Assembly (NCBI GenBank): GCA_030535875.1
Contig: JAUNRC010000009.1
Location: 1-58,005 of the forward strand
Direction of reading: 5' to 3'
From: Akkermansia sp.
GTDB lineage: Bacteria > Verrucomicrobiota > Verrucomicrobiia > Verrucomicrobiales > Akkermansiaceae
DNA length: 58,005 bases
The notes beneath the pieces were generated by a model, which was not told where the DNA came from, did not search any database, and was given only the letters and a program-made list of their open reading frames with translations. This document shows, piece by piece, positions 33,612 through 42,469 of this stretch (its first letter is position 1; every line of letters begins with the position of its first letter). The position numbers and the translations under genes are program-made.

Positions 33612-35735
33612 TCAGGCTGTTACCCCCTGCTCCGTCTCCGGTGCCACAAGAGCACGCAAGGGAGCATGCTGCGGGAGCTCCAGACGGGGGTCGCTATCCA
33701 GGATGGCAGCGGCATCTCTCGCGGCACGATGAATGAGCCGCATATCGCTGAGCCACTCCGTGAACTGCACAGCACCCAAACCGCTCTGGGCTGTCCCGAG
33801 CACATCACCGGGACCACGCAGGCGGAAGTCCTCCTCGGCAATTTCAAATCCGTTGAGCGTGCGGCACAACACATCGAGTTTTTCGCGACCGGGCTCACCG
33901 GGTTTGGCGGAAGAAAGGAGAATGCAGTAGCTCTTGTGCCGGCCGCGACCGATACGACCTCGTAACTGGTGGAGCTGAGACAGGCCGAAGGAGTCGGCAT
34001 TGTTGATGAGCATGACGGTGGCATTCGGCACGTCCACACCGACCTCCACCACGGTTGTAGCAACGAGAATATGTGTCTCGTTCGCTCGGAATGCAGCCAT
34101 AACGGCATCTTTCTCCTCAGCGCTGAGGCGACCGTGCAGCAAACCGATGGGCTCATCGGGGAAAATTTCGTGCCACTTGTTCCATTCGCTAGTAGCGGCG
34201 GCCTGTTCACGAGTATCGCTCTCATCAATAAGCGGGGCCACGATGTAAATTTGGCGACCGGCAGCGAGTTCACCTCGCATGAAGGTGATAATGCGCTTCA
34301 TGTTGGAAGGATTGCGCAGAGCTGTGACAATCTCCCCTCGATTAGCCGGCAGTTCATCGATGACAGAGACATCCAAATCGCCATACAGGGTCAATGTCAG
34401 CGTGCGCGGGATGGGGGTGGCCGTCATCACCAGCACATCGGGACATTCCCCACTGCTCACAAATTGTTCACGCTGAGCCACACCGAACTTATGCTGCTCA
34501 TCAATCACGGCCAAGGCCAGATTAGCCGGGCGATTTTTCTTATAAAGCAAAGCATGAGTACCCACCAAAAGACGCGGCGTGCGATCGGCCTCCGCCGGGT
34601 TGTCCGGTACATAACCGACGTCATCAGAGCGGTCGGACGTTCGAAGAGACAGGCGAACATCCAATCCCGCCAACAGACGACGGAAATTATTGAAATGCTG
34701 CTCCGCGAGGATTTGGGTCGGCGCAATCATAGCGGCTGTACCGCCACTCTCAACGGCCAACAACATAGCACAGAGTGCCACAAGGGTCTTGCCGCTGCCG
34801 ACATCACCCTGCAACAGGCGGTTCATTTGTCGGGTGCTCGCCATATCTGCCCGAATTTCATCCACGCAGCGCCGCTGAGCCGTCGTCAACTCAAAGGGTA
34901 AGGAAGCCAACAGCTCCTGAAGATAGCCGTCGCTGCTCACATTCACCCGCCCCGTACGAGCCAAGGTACAGCGCCGCCGCCATGCCACACAGAATTGTCG
35001 GGCAAAACACTCAGCCAAGGCAAAGCGCAGACGGGCCTTGCGGTAGGCCTCGGGCTCTGTCGGGAAATGAAGGTCCTGCAAGGCTTCCCGAAAAGGATAA
35101 CCGGGAGCCACGTCATAGCCGGGTTGCTCCACCTGCGGCGGCAATTGCTGCAGCAAGTCGAAAACAAGCGAACGAAATCGCCTCGTCCCCATACCGGATA
35201 TCCCCCTGTATATCGGCACAATGCGTCCGGTATGTACTCCGACCACGGGAGAGACGCGCTCCACATCCCCTATCGGAGCTCCGCCCATCGCTCGCGCCAC
35301 CAGACGCAAGCCGGCATCTTCATCTTCCATGACCTCAAAATCAGGATTTGTCATGGTCAGCTTGCCGCCGTACTCCTTCACTTTGCCATACACAGATAAA
35401 TCCATCCCCGTGGCCAACAAGCGAGCAACGTATGGCATATTAAACCATCGCAACAGCAGACGAGCCCCATGCGGCTCATCGGGAGAACCGGCACTGACCT
35501 CAAAATAACGCTTATAGGAAAAGCGCCATCCCGCGCTGTACACATGCAGAAGCAGACAGCAAGTCTCGCCGTTCACCAAACTCGCCACCGTGCGCGTGGT
35601 GCGGCGGTCCTCATATCGCCGGGGCACACGCAGCAGCACATCCCCCACCGTCTCGAACGAGGCAGCACGCAAGGTCTGCAACTCACGCGCTGAAACATCG
35701 GCAATCTCCGCCAGACTATCCGTGAGTCTAACCAT
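33612..35735 (-). CDS. recG: ATP-dependent DNA helicase RecG
   Basis: A 707-aa superfamily 2 helicase that reverses stalled forks and branch-migrates Holliday junctions. The N-terminal wedge (OB) domain includes LLRVPRRYEDRRT. Helicase motifs I (LQGDVGSGKT), Ia (APTQILAEQH), II (IDEQHKF, a DEQH box), III (MTATPIPRTL), V (VATTVVEVGVDVPNATVM) and VI (QLHQLRGRIGRG) are in order. The C-terminus ends in the short TRG-like region. It starts 26 nt after the amidase stop, so it is in the same operon. Confidence 0.96.
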   Translation of the reverse strand: MVRLTDSLAEIADVSARELQTLRAASFETVGDVLLRVPRRYEDRRTTRTVASLVNGETCCLLLHVYSAGWRFSYKRYFEVSAGSPDEPHGARLLLRWFNMPYVARLLATGMDLSVYGKVKEYGGKLTMTNPDFEVMEDEDAGLRLVARAMGGAPIGDVERVSPVVGVHTGRIVPIYRGISGMGTRRFRSLVFDLLQQLPPQVEQPGYDVAPGYPFREALQDLHFPTEPEAYRKARLRFALAECFARQFCVAWRRRCTLARTGRVNVSSDGYLQELLASLPFELTTAQRRCVDEIRADMASTRQMNRLLQGDVGSGKTLVALCAMLLAVESGGTAAMIAPTQILAEQHFNNFRRLLAGLDVRLSLRTSDRSDDVGYVPDNPAEADRTPRLLVGTHALLYKKNRPANLALAVIDEQHKFGVAQREQFVSSGECPDVLVMTATPIPRTLTLTLYGDLDVSVIDELPANRGEIVTALRNPSNMKRIITFMRGELAAGRQIYIVAPLIDESDTREQAAATSEWNKWHEIFPDEPIGLLHGRLSAEEKDAVMAAFRANETHILVATTVVEVGVDVPNATVMLINNADSFGLSQLHQLRGRIGRGRHKSYCILLSSAKPGEPGREKLDVLCRTLNGFEIAEEDFRLRGPGDVLGTAQSGLGAVQFTEWLSDMRLIHRAARDAAAILDSDPRLELPQHAPLRALVAPETEQGVTA

Positions 35736-35761
35736 CACCTCATGCTCTGATGTTCAATCCC

Positions 35762-36451
35762 TCAACGATTGGAACGTCCTTCGTTGATACAACGATAGTA
35801 GTAATCAACGCGCGAAAGGAACCACCCCCACTTAGGCCCGGGACGACCATTCGTCATAAGCGGCATGGGACAGTTCTTACCCGTCCAGTGGTGGTGAGGT
35901 ACCACACGACGGAGGTTGATTTTATAGCGCTTCATGAGCACGGCCGTGAGCTTGGCGGCACGATCCCACGTGCGGAAGTGATTATGGCCTCGACTCTCGC
36001 ACTCACACATCTCAATACCGATGGAATGGTTGTTACCGGCATTGGAACCGGCATGCCAACCGGTTTCGGTGAGCGGCAGATTCTGCACAACCATGAACTG
36101 GTCAACGGTAAAGTGCCAGCTACGGTTCGTGAAAGCTCCCCGACAAAGAGCGCGAGAGTGCTGCATGGCCGTTGAGGAGGGCGAATGATTGGCCGTGCTG
36201 TGGATGGTGATGAAGGTAGGGCGCATGCGGTGCGAGCCCCTGCGCTGGCGGGAGTTGCGCGGCATCATACGAATCTTGATATTCGCCTCTTTAGCCAGTC
36301 GGGCAATGGAGCGGGGGATAATCTGGCCTCCCACCGGCCTGAACTTGAATGCCGGCGGAGTTTTCAAATAGGAGTTCTGGCTCTGTTGCTGGCAGCCGAA
36401 CAGGCAAGTCAGCAAGAGAACAAAGAGAACCACCAGATTACGATACGACAT
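35762..36451 (-). CDS. N-acetylmuramoyl-L-alanine amidase lipoprotein (Amidase_2)
   Basis: A 229-aa exported zinc amidase cleaving the MurNAc-L-Ala bond in peptidoglycan. The signal peptide ends in lipobox LFGC (Cys about 20). The Amidase_2 domain has the zinc-type ITIHSTANHS (first His), HFTVDQF, ETGWHAG, GIEMCE (catalytic Glu) and a late HHHWTGKNCP block with the third ligand. It is likely a membrane-tethered AmiD-like enzyme in wall turnover. The ATG at 36451 is fixed by a promoter whose -10 ends 7 nt upstream. First gene of the operon with recG, pyrH, frr and bactofilin. Confidence 0.9.
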   Translation of the reverse strand: MSYRNLVVLFVLLLTCLFGCQQQSQNSYLKTPPAFKFRPVGGQIIPRSIARLAKEANIKIRMMPRNSRQRRGSHRMRPTFITIHSTANHSPSSTAMQHSRALCRGAFTNRSWHFTVDQFMVVQNLPLTETGWHAGSNAGNNHSIGIEMCECESRGHNHFRTWDRAAKLTAVLMKRYKINLRRVVPHHHWTGKNCPMPLMTNGRPGPKWGWFLSRVDYYYRCINEGRSNR

Positions 36452-36458
36452 GCGCCAT

Positions 36459-36487
36459 ATTCTGCCATGCGTCATCCTGTTTAGCAA
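36459..36487 (-). promoter_or_regulatory. Promoter fused to the amidase start
   Basis: On the minus strand: TTGCTA (36487-36482), 17-nt spacer, CAGAAT (36464-36459), then 7 nt to the ATG at 36451. Confidence 0.65.
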
Positions 36488-36727
36488 GCCCAATTTTTCG
36501 GACTGACAAAAAAAGAATGAAACCCACACGACTAAAACACACTAACCTTTCATCCTCAAATAAATATAAACAACAAACATACAAAACAAGCTGAAAAATC
36601 AGACATCTAAGCATCCAAAATCGCTCCACAAAACGCATACCGACAAGACTTCAAACAAGCTCTAACCGAAAAATCCCCGTCCCGTGAGAGAATCTATTTT
36701 TTTAAGACTGACCGCACGAGATTTGGC
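36488..36727 (+). other. AT-rich divergent intergenic region
   Basis: The spacer between the divergent amidase and murC-murB promoters. It is markedly A/T-rich at 36530-36660, with A-runs that could form curved or UP-element DNA. No open frame, RNA or repeat is convincing. Confidence 0.5.
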
Positions 36728-36755
36728 TTGATTGTATGGCACAATCAGATATAAT
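36728..36755 (+). promoter_or_regulatory. Promoter of the murC-murB operon
   Basis: TTGATT (36728-36733), 16-nt spacer, perfect TATAAT (36750-36755). The leader is about 8 nt to the ATG at 36770, with no Shine-Dalgarno sequence. Confidence 0.65.
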
Positions 36756-36769
36756 ATCGCGCAAGAGCT

Positions 36770-39070
36770 ATGATTGAACAGTTACGCAAAAGGCTTCTGG
36801 ATCGGGACAACCCCGTACGCATTCATCTTATCGGTGTGGCAGGCTCAGGCATGAGCGGCTTGGCACGCATGTTGCTCGAAATGGGGCACCGCATCAGCGG
36901 TTGCGACCGTGTGACGAGCGACGAGACGGAGCGCCTGCAACAAGCAGGGCTGGTATTCTCCTGCCCGCACAGCGCGGACTCGGTAAAAGATGCCGAGGTG
37001 GTCATCTACTCCAGCGCCATTCGTGAAGAAAACGTAGCTCTGGCAGCGGCCCGCCGCAACGGCAGCCTGTGCCTGCGCCGAGCCGAATGTCTGGCAGCCA
37101 TCCTCAACAACAAGAAGGGCGTGGTTGTCGCCGGCACACACGGCAAGACCACAACCTCCGCTATGAGTGCCCACCTGCTGCGCGAGGGTCGCATGCGCCC
37201 CTGCCACTACGTCGGCGCGGAAATCCCCGTGCTGGGAGCCAATGCTCACTGGACTCAGGACAGCGACTACCTGGTAGCCGAGGGCGATGAGAGTGACGGC
37301 ACGCTGGTGAACTACCTTCCTGAGCACAGCATCATCCTCAACATCGAGGCCGAACATCTGGACTTCTACCGCGACTTGGATCACATCAAGAGCGTGTTCC
37401 ACCGCCTGTGCCGCCAGACCCGCGGCAAACTCATCTACTGCAAGAGCGATGCCGGTGCTACCGATGTCTGCTCTCAGTACCCGAACACCATTTCCTACGG
37501 CTGGCAGGATGCCGACTACACCGCCACCGATGTCACCGTCAAGCGCGGTCGCACACTCTACACAATCAACCACAAGGGCAAGCCCCTCGGTCGAGTGGAA
37601 CTGGGCATACCGGGTCGCCACAATGTGCTCAACTCGCTGGCAGCCACGGCGCTGGCTCTGGAGCTCGGCTGTGACTTCGCCAGCATTACGCGCGGTCTGG
37701 TCAGCTTCGCCGGAGCCCGCCGACGCTTCGAGACCAAGTACCTCTCCCGCGACTACCGCATAGTTGACGACTACGGTCACCACCCCACCGAGATTGCGGC
37801 CACACTTCAGACGGCTCAGAGCCTCAAGCCGGAGCGCCTGATTGTACTCTTCCAGCCGCACCGCTACACACGTACTCAGTTACTGCGCGACGACTTCGGC
37901 CGAGTACTGCAAAATGTCGATAAACTTTATGTAGCAGATGTATACCCGGCCAGCGAACTGCCCATTCCGGGTGTGAGCGGTCAGACTATTGTCGATGCCG
38001 TGCTGGAGAACGGCCCGGTAGATGCCGAATTCCTGCCCAATCTTGCTCTGGCACATCACAAAGTCGGCAACATTTTGCGCCCCGGCGACCTCTTCATCAC
38101 CCTCGGTGCCGGTAACGTACACGAAGCAGGCCGCAAGATTGCCGACGACTTACGCATACTCGCCGAACTGCAGCAGGAGTGCGGCAGCGGTTTCACCTGC
38201 CGCCTGTACGAGCCCATGAGCAAGCACACCACCGCAGGTGTGGGCGGCGAGGCTCAGTACTGGATTGAGCCCGACAGCTTCGAGCGCATGCAGGCAGTCG
38301 TCAATTTCTTCAAGGACCGCAGCATCCCCGTTCACACCGTCGGTCGCGGCTCCAACCTCATCGTCCGCGAAGGCGGCATTCGCGGTGCCGTCATTCATCC
38401 CGCAGCCGGTGAGTTCACCAAGCTGGAAATGCGCGGCAACAAGATTATCGCCGGAGCCGGCGTGAAATTGCGCAAACTGGCAGCCTTTGCCGCCCGCAAC
38501 GGCATCAGCGGTTTTGAATGGATGGACGGCATCCCCGGCTATGTAGGCGGCAGCCTGCGCCAAAACGCCGGAGCCATGGGCGGCGACATGTGGAGCGTGT
38601 TCCACTCCGCCATTGCCCTCAATGATGACGGCGACATCGTGGAGTTCGAAAAGGAAACCATGCGCCCTGCCCGTTATCGTCTCATCCCCGACTTTGAGCA
38701 CAACATCGTCATGCAGGCCACCTTCTGCGGCACCCCCGGCAATCCCGCCGAAATCGAGGCCGCAACAGAAGAAAACCGCCGCCGCCGCAAGGCCAGCCAG
38801 CCCACCGAACCGAGCGCCGGCTGCACCTTCGTCAACCCCGACGAAATACCCGCTGGCAAGCTCATCGACGAGCTGGGCCTCAAGGGCTACACCATCGGCG
38901 GTGCCCAAATTTCAACACAGCATGCCAACTTCATCGTCAACATCGGCAAAGCCAAGGCAACGGATGTAACCGAACTCATCGACTATATCCGTCACAAGGT
39001 CAAGACCGAGCGAGGAATCTCCCTCAAGACGGAAATTCAGGTCGTAGGCGATCGCGAAGTGGAGTTCTGA
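36770..39070 (+). CDS. murC-murB: MurC-MurB fusion (UDP-MurNAc--L-Ala ligase / UDP-MurNAc dehydrogenase)
   Basis: A 766-aa bifunctional cytoplasmic enzyme. Residues 1 to about 465 are MurC: HLIGVAGSGMSGLARM, the ATP loop GTHGKTTTSAM, GDESDGTLVNY, NIEAEHLDFY, and the GRHNVLNSLAA and DDYGHHPTE blocks. From about 480 on is an FAD-dependent MurB: KHTTAGVGGEA, VGRGSNLIV, WMDGIPGYVGGSLRQNAGA, and the C-terminal Glu in LKTEIQVVG. MurB makes UDP-MurNAc, the substrate of MurC, so the fusion joins consecutive steps. The usual MurB active-site Ser in AGS.F.NP is Cys685 here (SAGCTFVNP). First gene of the murC-murB-ddl-ftsQ cluster. Confidence 0.96.
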   Translation: MIEQLRKRLLDRDNPVRIHLIGVAGSGMSGLARMLLEMGHRISGCDRVTSDETERLQQAGLVFSCPHSADSVKDAEVVIYSSAIREENVALAAARRNGSLCLRRAECLAAILNNKKGVVVAGTHGKTTTSAMSAHLLREGRMRPCHYVGAEIPVLGANAHWTQDSDYLVAEGDESDGTLVNYLPEHSIILNIEAEHLDFYRDLDHIKSVFHRLCRQTRGKLIYCKSDAGATDVCSQYPNTISYGWQDADYTATDVTVKRGRTLYTINHKGKPLGRVELGIPGRHNVLNSLAATALALELGCDFASITRGLVSFAGARRRFETKYLSRDYRIVDDYGHHPTEIAATLQTAQSLKPERLIVLFQPHRYTRTQLLRDDFGRVLQNVDKLYVADVYPASELPIPGVSGQTIVDAVLENGPVDAEFLPNLALAHHKVGNILRPGDLFITLGAGNVHEAGRKIADDLRILAELQQECGSGFTCRLYEPMSKHTTAGVGGEAQYWIEPDSFERMQAVVNFFKDRSIPVHTVGRGSNLIVREGGIRGAVIHPAAGEFTKLEMRGNKIIAGAGVKLRKLAAFAARNGISGFEWMDGIPGYVGGSLRQNAGAMGGDMWSVFHSAIALNDDGDIVEFEKETMRPARYRLIPDFEHNIVMQATFCGTPGNPAEIEAATEENRRRRKASQPTEPSAGCTFVNPDEIPAGKLIDELGLKGYTIGGAQISTQHANFIVNIGKAKATDVTELIDYIRHKVKTERGISLKTEIQVVGDREVEF

Positions 39071-39108
39071 TAAACAGGAACGGACATAGCTGACACATTA
39101 CACAACAC

Positions 39109-40032
39109 ATGAAAACACTGACTAAAGATACAGCCATCGCCCTACTGATGGGCGGCCCCGGTTCCGAACGAGAAGTTTCACTTGTCTCCGGCAACGCCGT
39201 GCTCGAGGCACTCCGGGAGCAAGGGTTCACCAACGTGACCCCGGTTGTCGTGAACAGCGAACGTCCCGCCATCCCTGAGGGAACGGAGCTCTGCTACAAT
39301 ATGATTCATGGCACTTACGGTGAGGATGGCGGATTGCAATCCTACCTCGAGGAACTCGGCATCCCCTATACCGGAGCCGGCTCGACCACCAGCCGCAACT
39401 GCTTTGATAAAATCCTCACCAAAAAAGCCTTCGTTGCCGCCAAGGTTCCGACCCCGGCTGATGAGATTATCGCCGCCGGTCAAACACCGACTATCGGAGT
39501 ACCCTGCGTCATTAAACCCCCGTGCGAAGGTTCTTCCGTAGGCGTGAGCATCGTCCGCAGCGAAGAAGAACTTCCTGCGGCCGTGGCTGAGGCCGCCAAG
39601 TACGGCACCGACCTGCTGGTGGAAGAATTCGTAGACGGGCGCGAGCTGACTGTCGCCATACTTGACGGTACTCCCCTGCCGGTCATTCGCATTGCCCCGC
39701 GTGAGGGCTTCTATGACTACGCCAACAAGTACCCGTCTCTCTCGGGCGGCGTCGGCTCCGACTACATCTGCCCTGCCGATATCACTGAGCAGGAGACACG
39801 CGACGTGCAAGCCGCGGCACTTGCAGCCTACAAGGCATTGAATGTGGAGGTATACGGACGTGTGGACGTTCTCCTGACGGCTGACGGCAAGCCTTATGTG
39901 CTGGAGATTAACACCATTCCCGGCATGACCGGAGCCTCACTCTTCCCGAAGGCGGCGGCGGCTGTCGGCATCAGCTTCGGGGAGCTCTGCGCCCGCATCG
40001 CTGAGATTTCTCTCAACCAGCCCCGCAACTGA
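39109..40032 (+). CDS. ddl: D-alanine--D-alanine ligase
   Basis: A 307-aa ATP-grasp ligase making D-Ala-D-Ala for peptidoglycan. Visible are LMGGPGSEREVSLVSG (N-terminal substrate site with Glu), HGTYGEDGGLQ, YTGAGSTTS, KPPCEGSSVGV (ATP site), VEEFVDGRELTVA, FYDYANKY with the omega loop, and the metal site LEINTIPGMT. Normal length. It is 38 nt after murC-murB, with no Shine-Dalgarno sequence. In Chlamydia MurC is fused to Ddl instead, so the same three activities are packaged differently here. Confidence 0.96.
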   Translation: MKTLTKDTAIALLMGGPGSEREVSLVSGNAVLEALREQGFTNVTPVVVNSERPAIPEGTELCYNMIHGTYGEDGGLQSYLEELGIPYTGAGSTTSRNCFDKILTKKAFVAAKVPTPADEIIAAGQTPTIGVPCVIKPPCEGSSVGVSIVRSEEELPAAVAEAAKYGTDLLVEEFVDGRELTVAILDGTPLPVIRIAPREGFYDYANKYPSLSGGVGSDYICPADITEQETRDVQAAALAAYKALNVEVYGRVDVLLTADGKPYVLEINTIPGMTGASLFPKAAAAVGISFGELCARIAEISLNQPRN

Positions 40033-40045
40033 CCCTCGCTCCCTC

Positions 40046-40969
40046 ATGAAGCAGCGGAACAAATACCGCACAGAAAAGCAACAGAATGTGCAGTTACTGG
40101 AGAAGGCGCTCTCCCTCAAAGAGCGCCTCTTCAGCCTGCTTGCTCTCAAGCGCGGCGCACGTCGATTGCGCCGTTGGTTCATCATCGCCCTCATTGCCCT
40201 GCCCATCATCTGGGGGATATTCCACTCCGTCAACTATGCCGTTGAAAAGGCATACAGTCTGAGCATCGACAACATCAGCTATGTGGCACGCCACGGCATG
40301 ATTTCGCGAGCGCAGACCATGGAGATACTCGGCATCCGCGAAGCCGTCAACATGGCAACGCTCGATGTCACCGGCATGAAGAAAACCCTCGAAGCTCACC
40401 CCTGCATTGCCTCGGCCACCATTCGCGCTGAAATGCCCGAGACCCTCCACATCGAGATTGATGAGCGCATACCGGTCGTCTTTGTCGAGATGGAAAACGG
40501 CACCGACACCGGTGACCGCACCCGGCTGTTCATGGACCCCGACGGTGTGCTCTTCCCGGTAAACGAGGCCTACCATCGCAAGTTCATGAATGCCCCCACA
40601 TGGTACCTGCAACCGGAAGATGTGGCAGTCATGAAAGAAGGTGCCGTCATCAAGGCCGAAACCTGTCGCCCCATCAAAGAACTCATCGCCGCTTCGAATG
40701 CCTACGATCTTGCGGAAATCCCCGCCATCTGCGAGATTTTCCGCCCCAAGGACTGGAAATTACTCATCACGCTCGAGAACGGCACTGAAGTTCTCATGCA
40801 AGTCTACGACATCAAGGACCAGCTCGCACGTCTCGCCATGTTGCTGGAACATGCCCGCGTAAGCAAAAAGCCCATGCGCAGCATCAACGTCATCCCCAAA
40901 ATCAACCCCGCTGTCATCTATGCGGAATCCCCCTCTGCCGAAGCTGATTCTCAACAGAAGAAGAAGTGA
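40046..40969 (+). CDS. ftsQ: Cell division protein FtsQ
   Basis: A 307-aa single-pass membrane protein of the divisome. A basic cytoplasmic tail (about 50 residues, KRGARRLRR) leads to a transmembrane helix (WFIIALIALPIIWGIFHSV), then a POTRA domain (SIDNISYVARHGMISRAQTMEILGI...) and the beta-rich FtsQ domain. The C-terminal tail is polar (SPSAEADSQQKKK). It starts 13 nt after ddl, as in dcw clusters, but ftsA and ftsZ do not follow; the cluster ends here and nusA comes next. Identity rests on position and architecture. Confidence 0.85.
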   Translation: MKQRNKYRTEKQQNVQLLEKALSLKERLFSLLALKRGARRLRRWFIIALIALPIIWGIFHSVNYAVEKAYSLSIDNISYVARHGMISRAQTMEILGIREAVNMATLDVTGMKKTLEAHPCIASATIRAEMPETLHIEIDERIPVVFVEMENGTDTGDRTRLFMDPDGVLFPVNEAYHRKFMNAPTWYLQPEDVAVMKEGAVIKAETCRPIKELIAASNAYDLAEIPAICEIFRPKDWKLLITLENGTEVLMQVYDIKDQLARLAMLLEHARVSKKPMRSINVIPKINPAVIYAESPSAEADSQQKKK

Positions 40970-41009
40970 CGGCGAGGCCAAAAAATTACGACATGAACGG
41001 CCTTTTTGC

Positions 41010-41038
41010 TTGACTTACGACAAGCGTCAATATAGTAT
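41010..41038 (+). promoter_or_regulatory. Promoter of the nusA-infB-rbfA operon
   Basis: TTGACT (41010-41015), 17-nt spacer, TAGTAT (41033-41038). Predicted transcription start near 41045 gives a leader of about 92 nt that contains a terminator hairpin. Confidence 0.75.
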
Positions 41039-41071
41039 GAGCCTGTACAAGTTCCGGTCTATACGAGATTG

Positions 41072-41099
41072 GAGCGGGTCTGTGACCCGCTCTTTTTTT
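41072..41099 (+). terminator. Intrinsic terminator in the nusA leader (possible attenuator)
   Basis: A 9-bp perfect stem (GAGCGGGTC 41072-41080 with GACCCGCTC 41084-41092), 3-nt loop, then seven T (41093-41099). It lies downstream of the nusA promoter and 37 nt before the nusA ATG. It can end read-through from ftsQ, but must also act on nusA transcripts, giving a short RNA of about 55 nt. Confidence 0.85.
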
Positions 41100-41136
41100 G
41101 TAGCCGATTAAGTAACAATCACAAGCAAAAATCATT

Positions 41137-42423
41137 ATGGCAGCCACAGACATCTCCGCACTGATTGATTTCTACGTTCGCGAAAAGGACCTTACCCGCG
41201 AGCGCGTACTTCAGGCACTTGAGGCCTCCTTCCTCACCGCCTATTCCAAGATGGTTGACGGTGCAGACCGCATTCGCCACATCCGCGCCGACATCGATCC
41301 TCAGAAAAACAGCGTAAAGATTAAGGCCCGCATGGAGGTTGTGGCTGATGAAGACTTCAGCGATCCCTTCAATGAAGTGAAGTTCTCCGTTGCCGAGGCT
41401 CTGGGGGCTCGCAAGGGCAAGACCGTCGTCGTCGGTCAGATGATTACCATGAACATCACCCCCAAGGATTTCGGACGCATCGCCGTACAGACCGCTCGCC
41501 AGACCATGCAGCAGCGCATCCGCAAGGCCGAGCAGGAAATGCTGGCCGATGCCTTCAAGGACCGCGTCGGTGAGCTTGTGACCGGAACCGTTCGCCGCTA
41601 CGACAAAGGTGATGTCATCGTAGAGGTTGACAAGTTCGAAGGCATTGTACCGCTGCGCCAGCGCATCCCCGGTGAGGAGTACTCCGCCGGTGACCAGATG
41701 CGTTTTTACATTGTTGAGGTTCGCGACGGAGCCCGCGGCCACGAACTCATCCTTTCCCGCAGTCACCCCAATCTCGTACGCCGCCTCTTCGAGAACGAAG
41801 TCATGGAAATCTACGAACACACCGTAGAAATCGTCAACATCGTTCGTGAGGCCGGTTACCGCACCAAGATGGTTGTGCGCAGCGAAGACCCGAACATCGA
41901 CCCAATCGGAGCCTGCGTCGGCATCCGTGGTACCCGTGTGAAGAATGTCGTCAACGAACTCAACCGCGAAAAAATTGACATTCTCGAATATTCCGAAGAT
42001 AAAGCCGCTATGGTGCAGGAATCCCTCTCTCCGATTGACCCCGTCAAGATTGATGTCAACCAGAGCGAGCGCACCGTGACCGTCTATGTAGCCGATGACA
42101 AAGCCGCAGCCAAGGCCAAAGGCCGCCGTGGTCAGAACGTGCGCCTGACAGCTCGCCTCATCTCTGCCCCCAACGACCGTTGGGATGTCCGCGTAGAGCC
42201 TTACGACAACATGAGCCGTGCCAAGAACATCGCCTCGGAAGGTGCCAACGAACTGGTGAACGTCCTCGGCGTAACTCCCGAGCTCGCCGCTGAAATGATT
42301 TCCAACGGCTTCACCACCGTACAGGGTATTGCCAGCTATGTGCAGCCCGAAGATTTGGTCGACGCGCTCGGCATCAGCGAAGAGCAGGCTTTCTCCATCG
42401 TCGACAAGGCTAAGAACGCCTGA
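41137..42423 (+). CDS. nusA: Transcription termination/antitermination factor NusA
   Basis: A 428-aa RNA polymerase-binding factor acting in pausing, termination and antitermination. An N-terminal domain (1-130) is followed by S1 (about 140-205, GTVRRYDKGDVIVEVDKFEGIVP), two KH domains (GACVGIRGTRVKNVVNEL and the following half) and a C-terminal helix-hairpin-helix piece (LGVTPELAAEMISNGFTTVQGIASY). It lacks the second acidic repeat of E. coli NusA. rimP, normally just upstream, is missing. No Shine-Dalgarno sequence. The leader carries a strong terminator, suggesting feedback on its own transcription. Confidence 0.97.
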   Translation: MAATDISALIDFYVREKDLTRERVLQALEASFLTAYSKMVDGADRIRHIRADIDPQKNSVKIKARMEVVADEDFSDPFNEVKFSVAEALGARKGKTVVVGQMITMNITPKDFGRIAVQTARQTMQQRIRKAEQEMLADAFKDRVGELVTGTVRRYDKGDVIVEVDKFEGIVPLRQRIPGEEYSAGDQMRFYIVEVRDGARGHELILSRSHPNLVRRLFENEVMEIYEHTVEIVNIVREAGYRTKMVVRSEDPNIDPIGACVGIRGTRVKNVVNELNREKIDILEYSEDKAAMVQESLSPIDPVKIDVNQSERTVTVYVADDKAAAKAKGRRGQNVRLTARLISAPNDRWDVRVEPYDNMSRAKNIASEGANELVNVLGVTPELAAEMISNGFTTVQGIASYVQPEDLVDALGISEEQAFSIVDKAKNA

Positions 42424-42469
42424 TAGCCCCGAATCGAAATCGGAACCAACCCACTAAAACATCTTTCAC

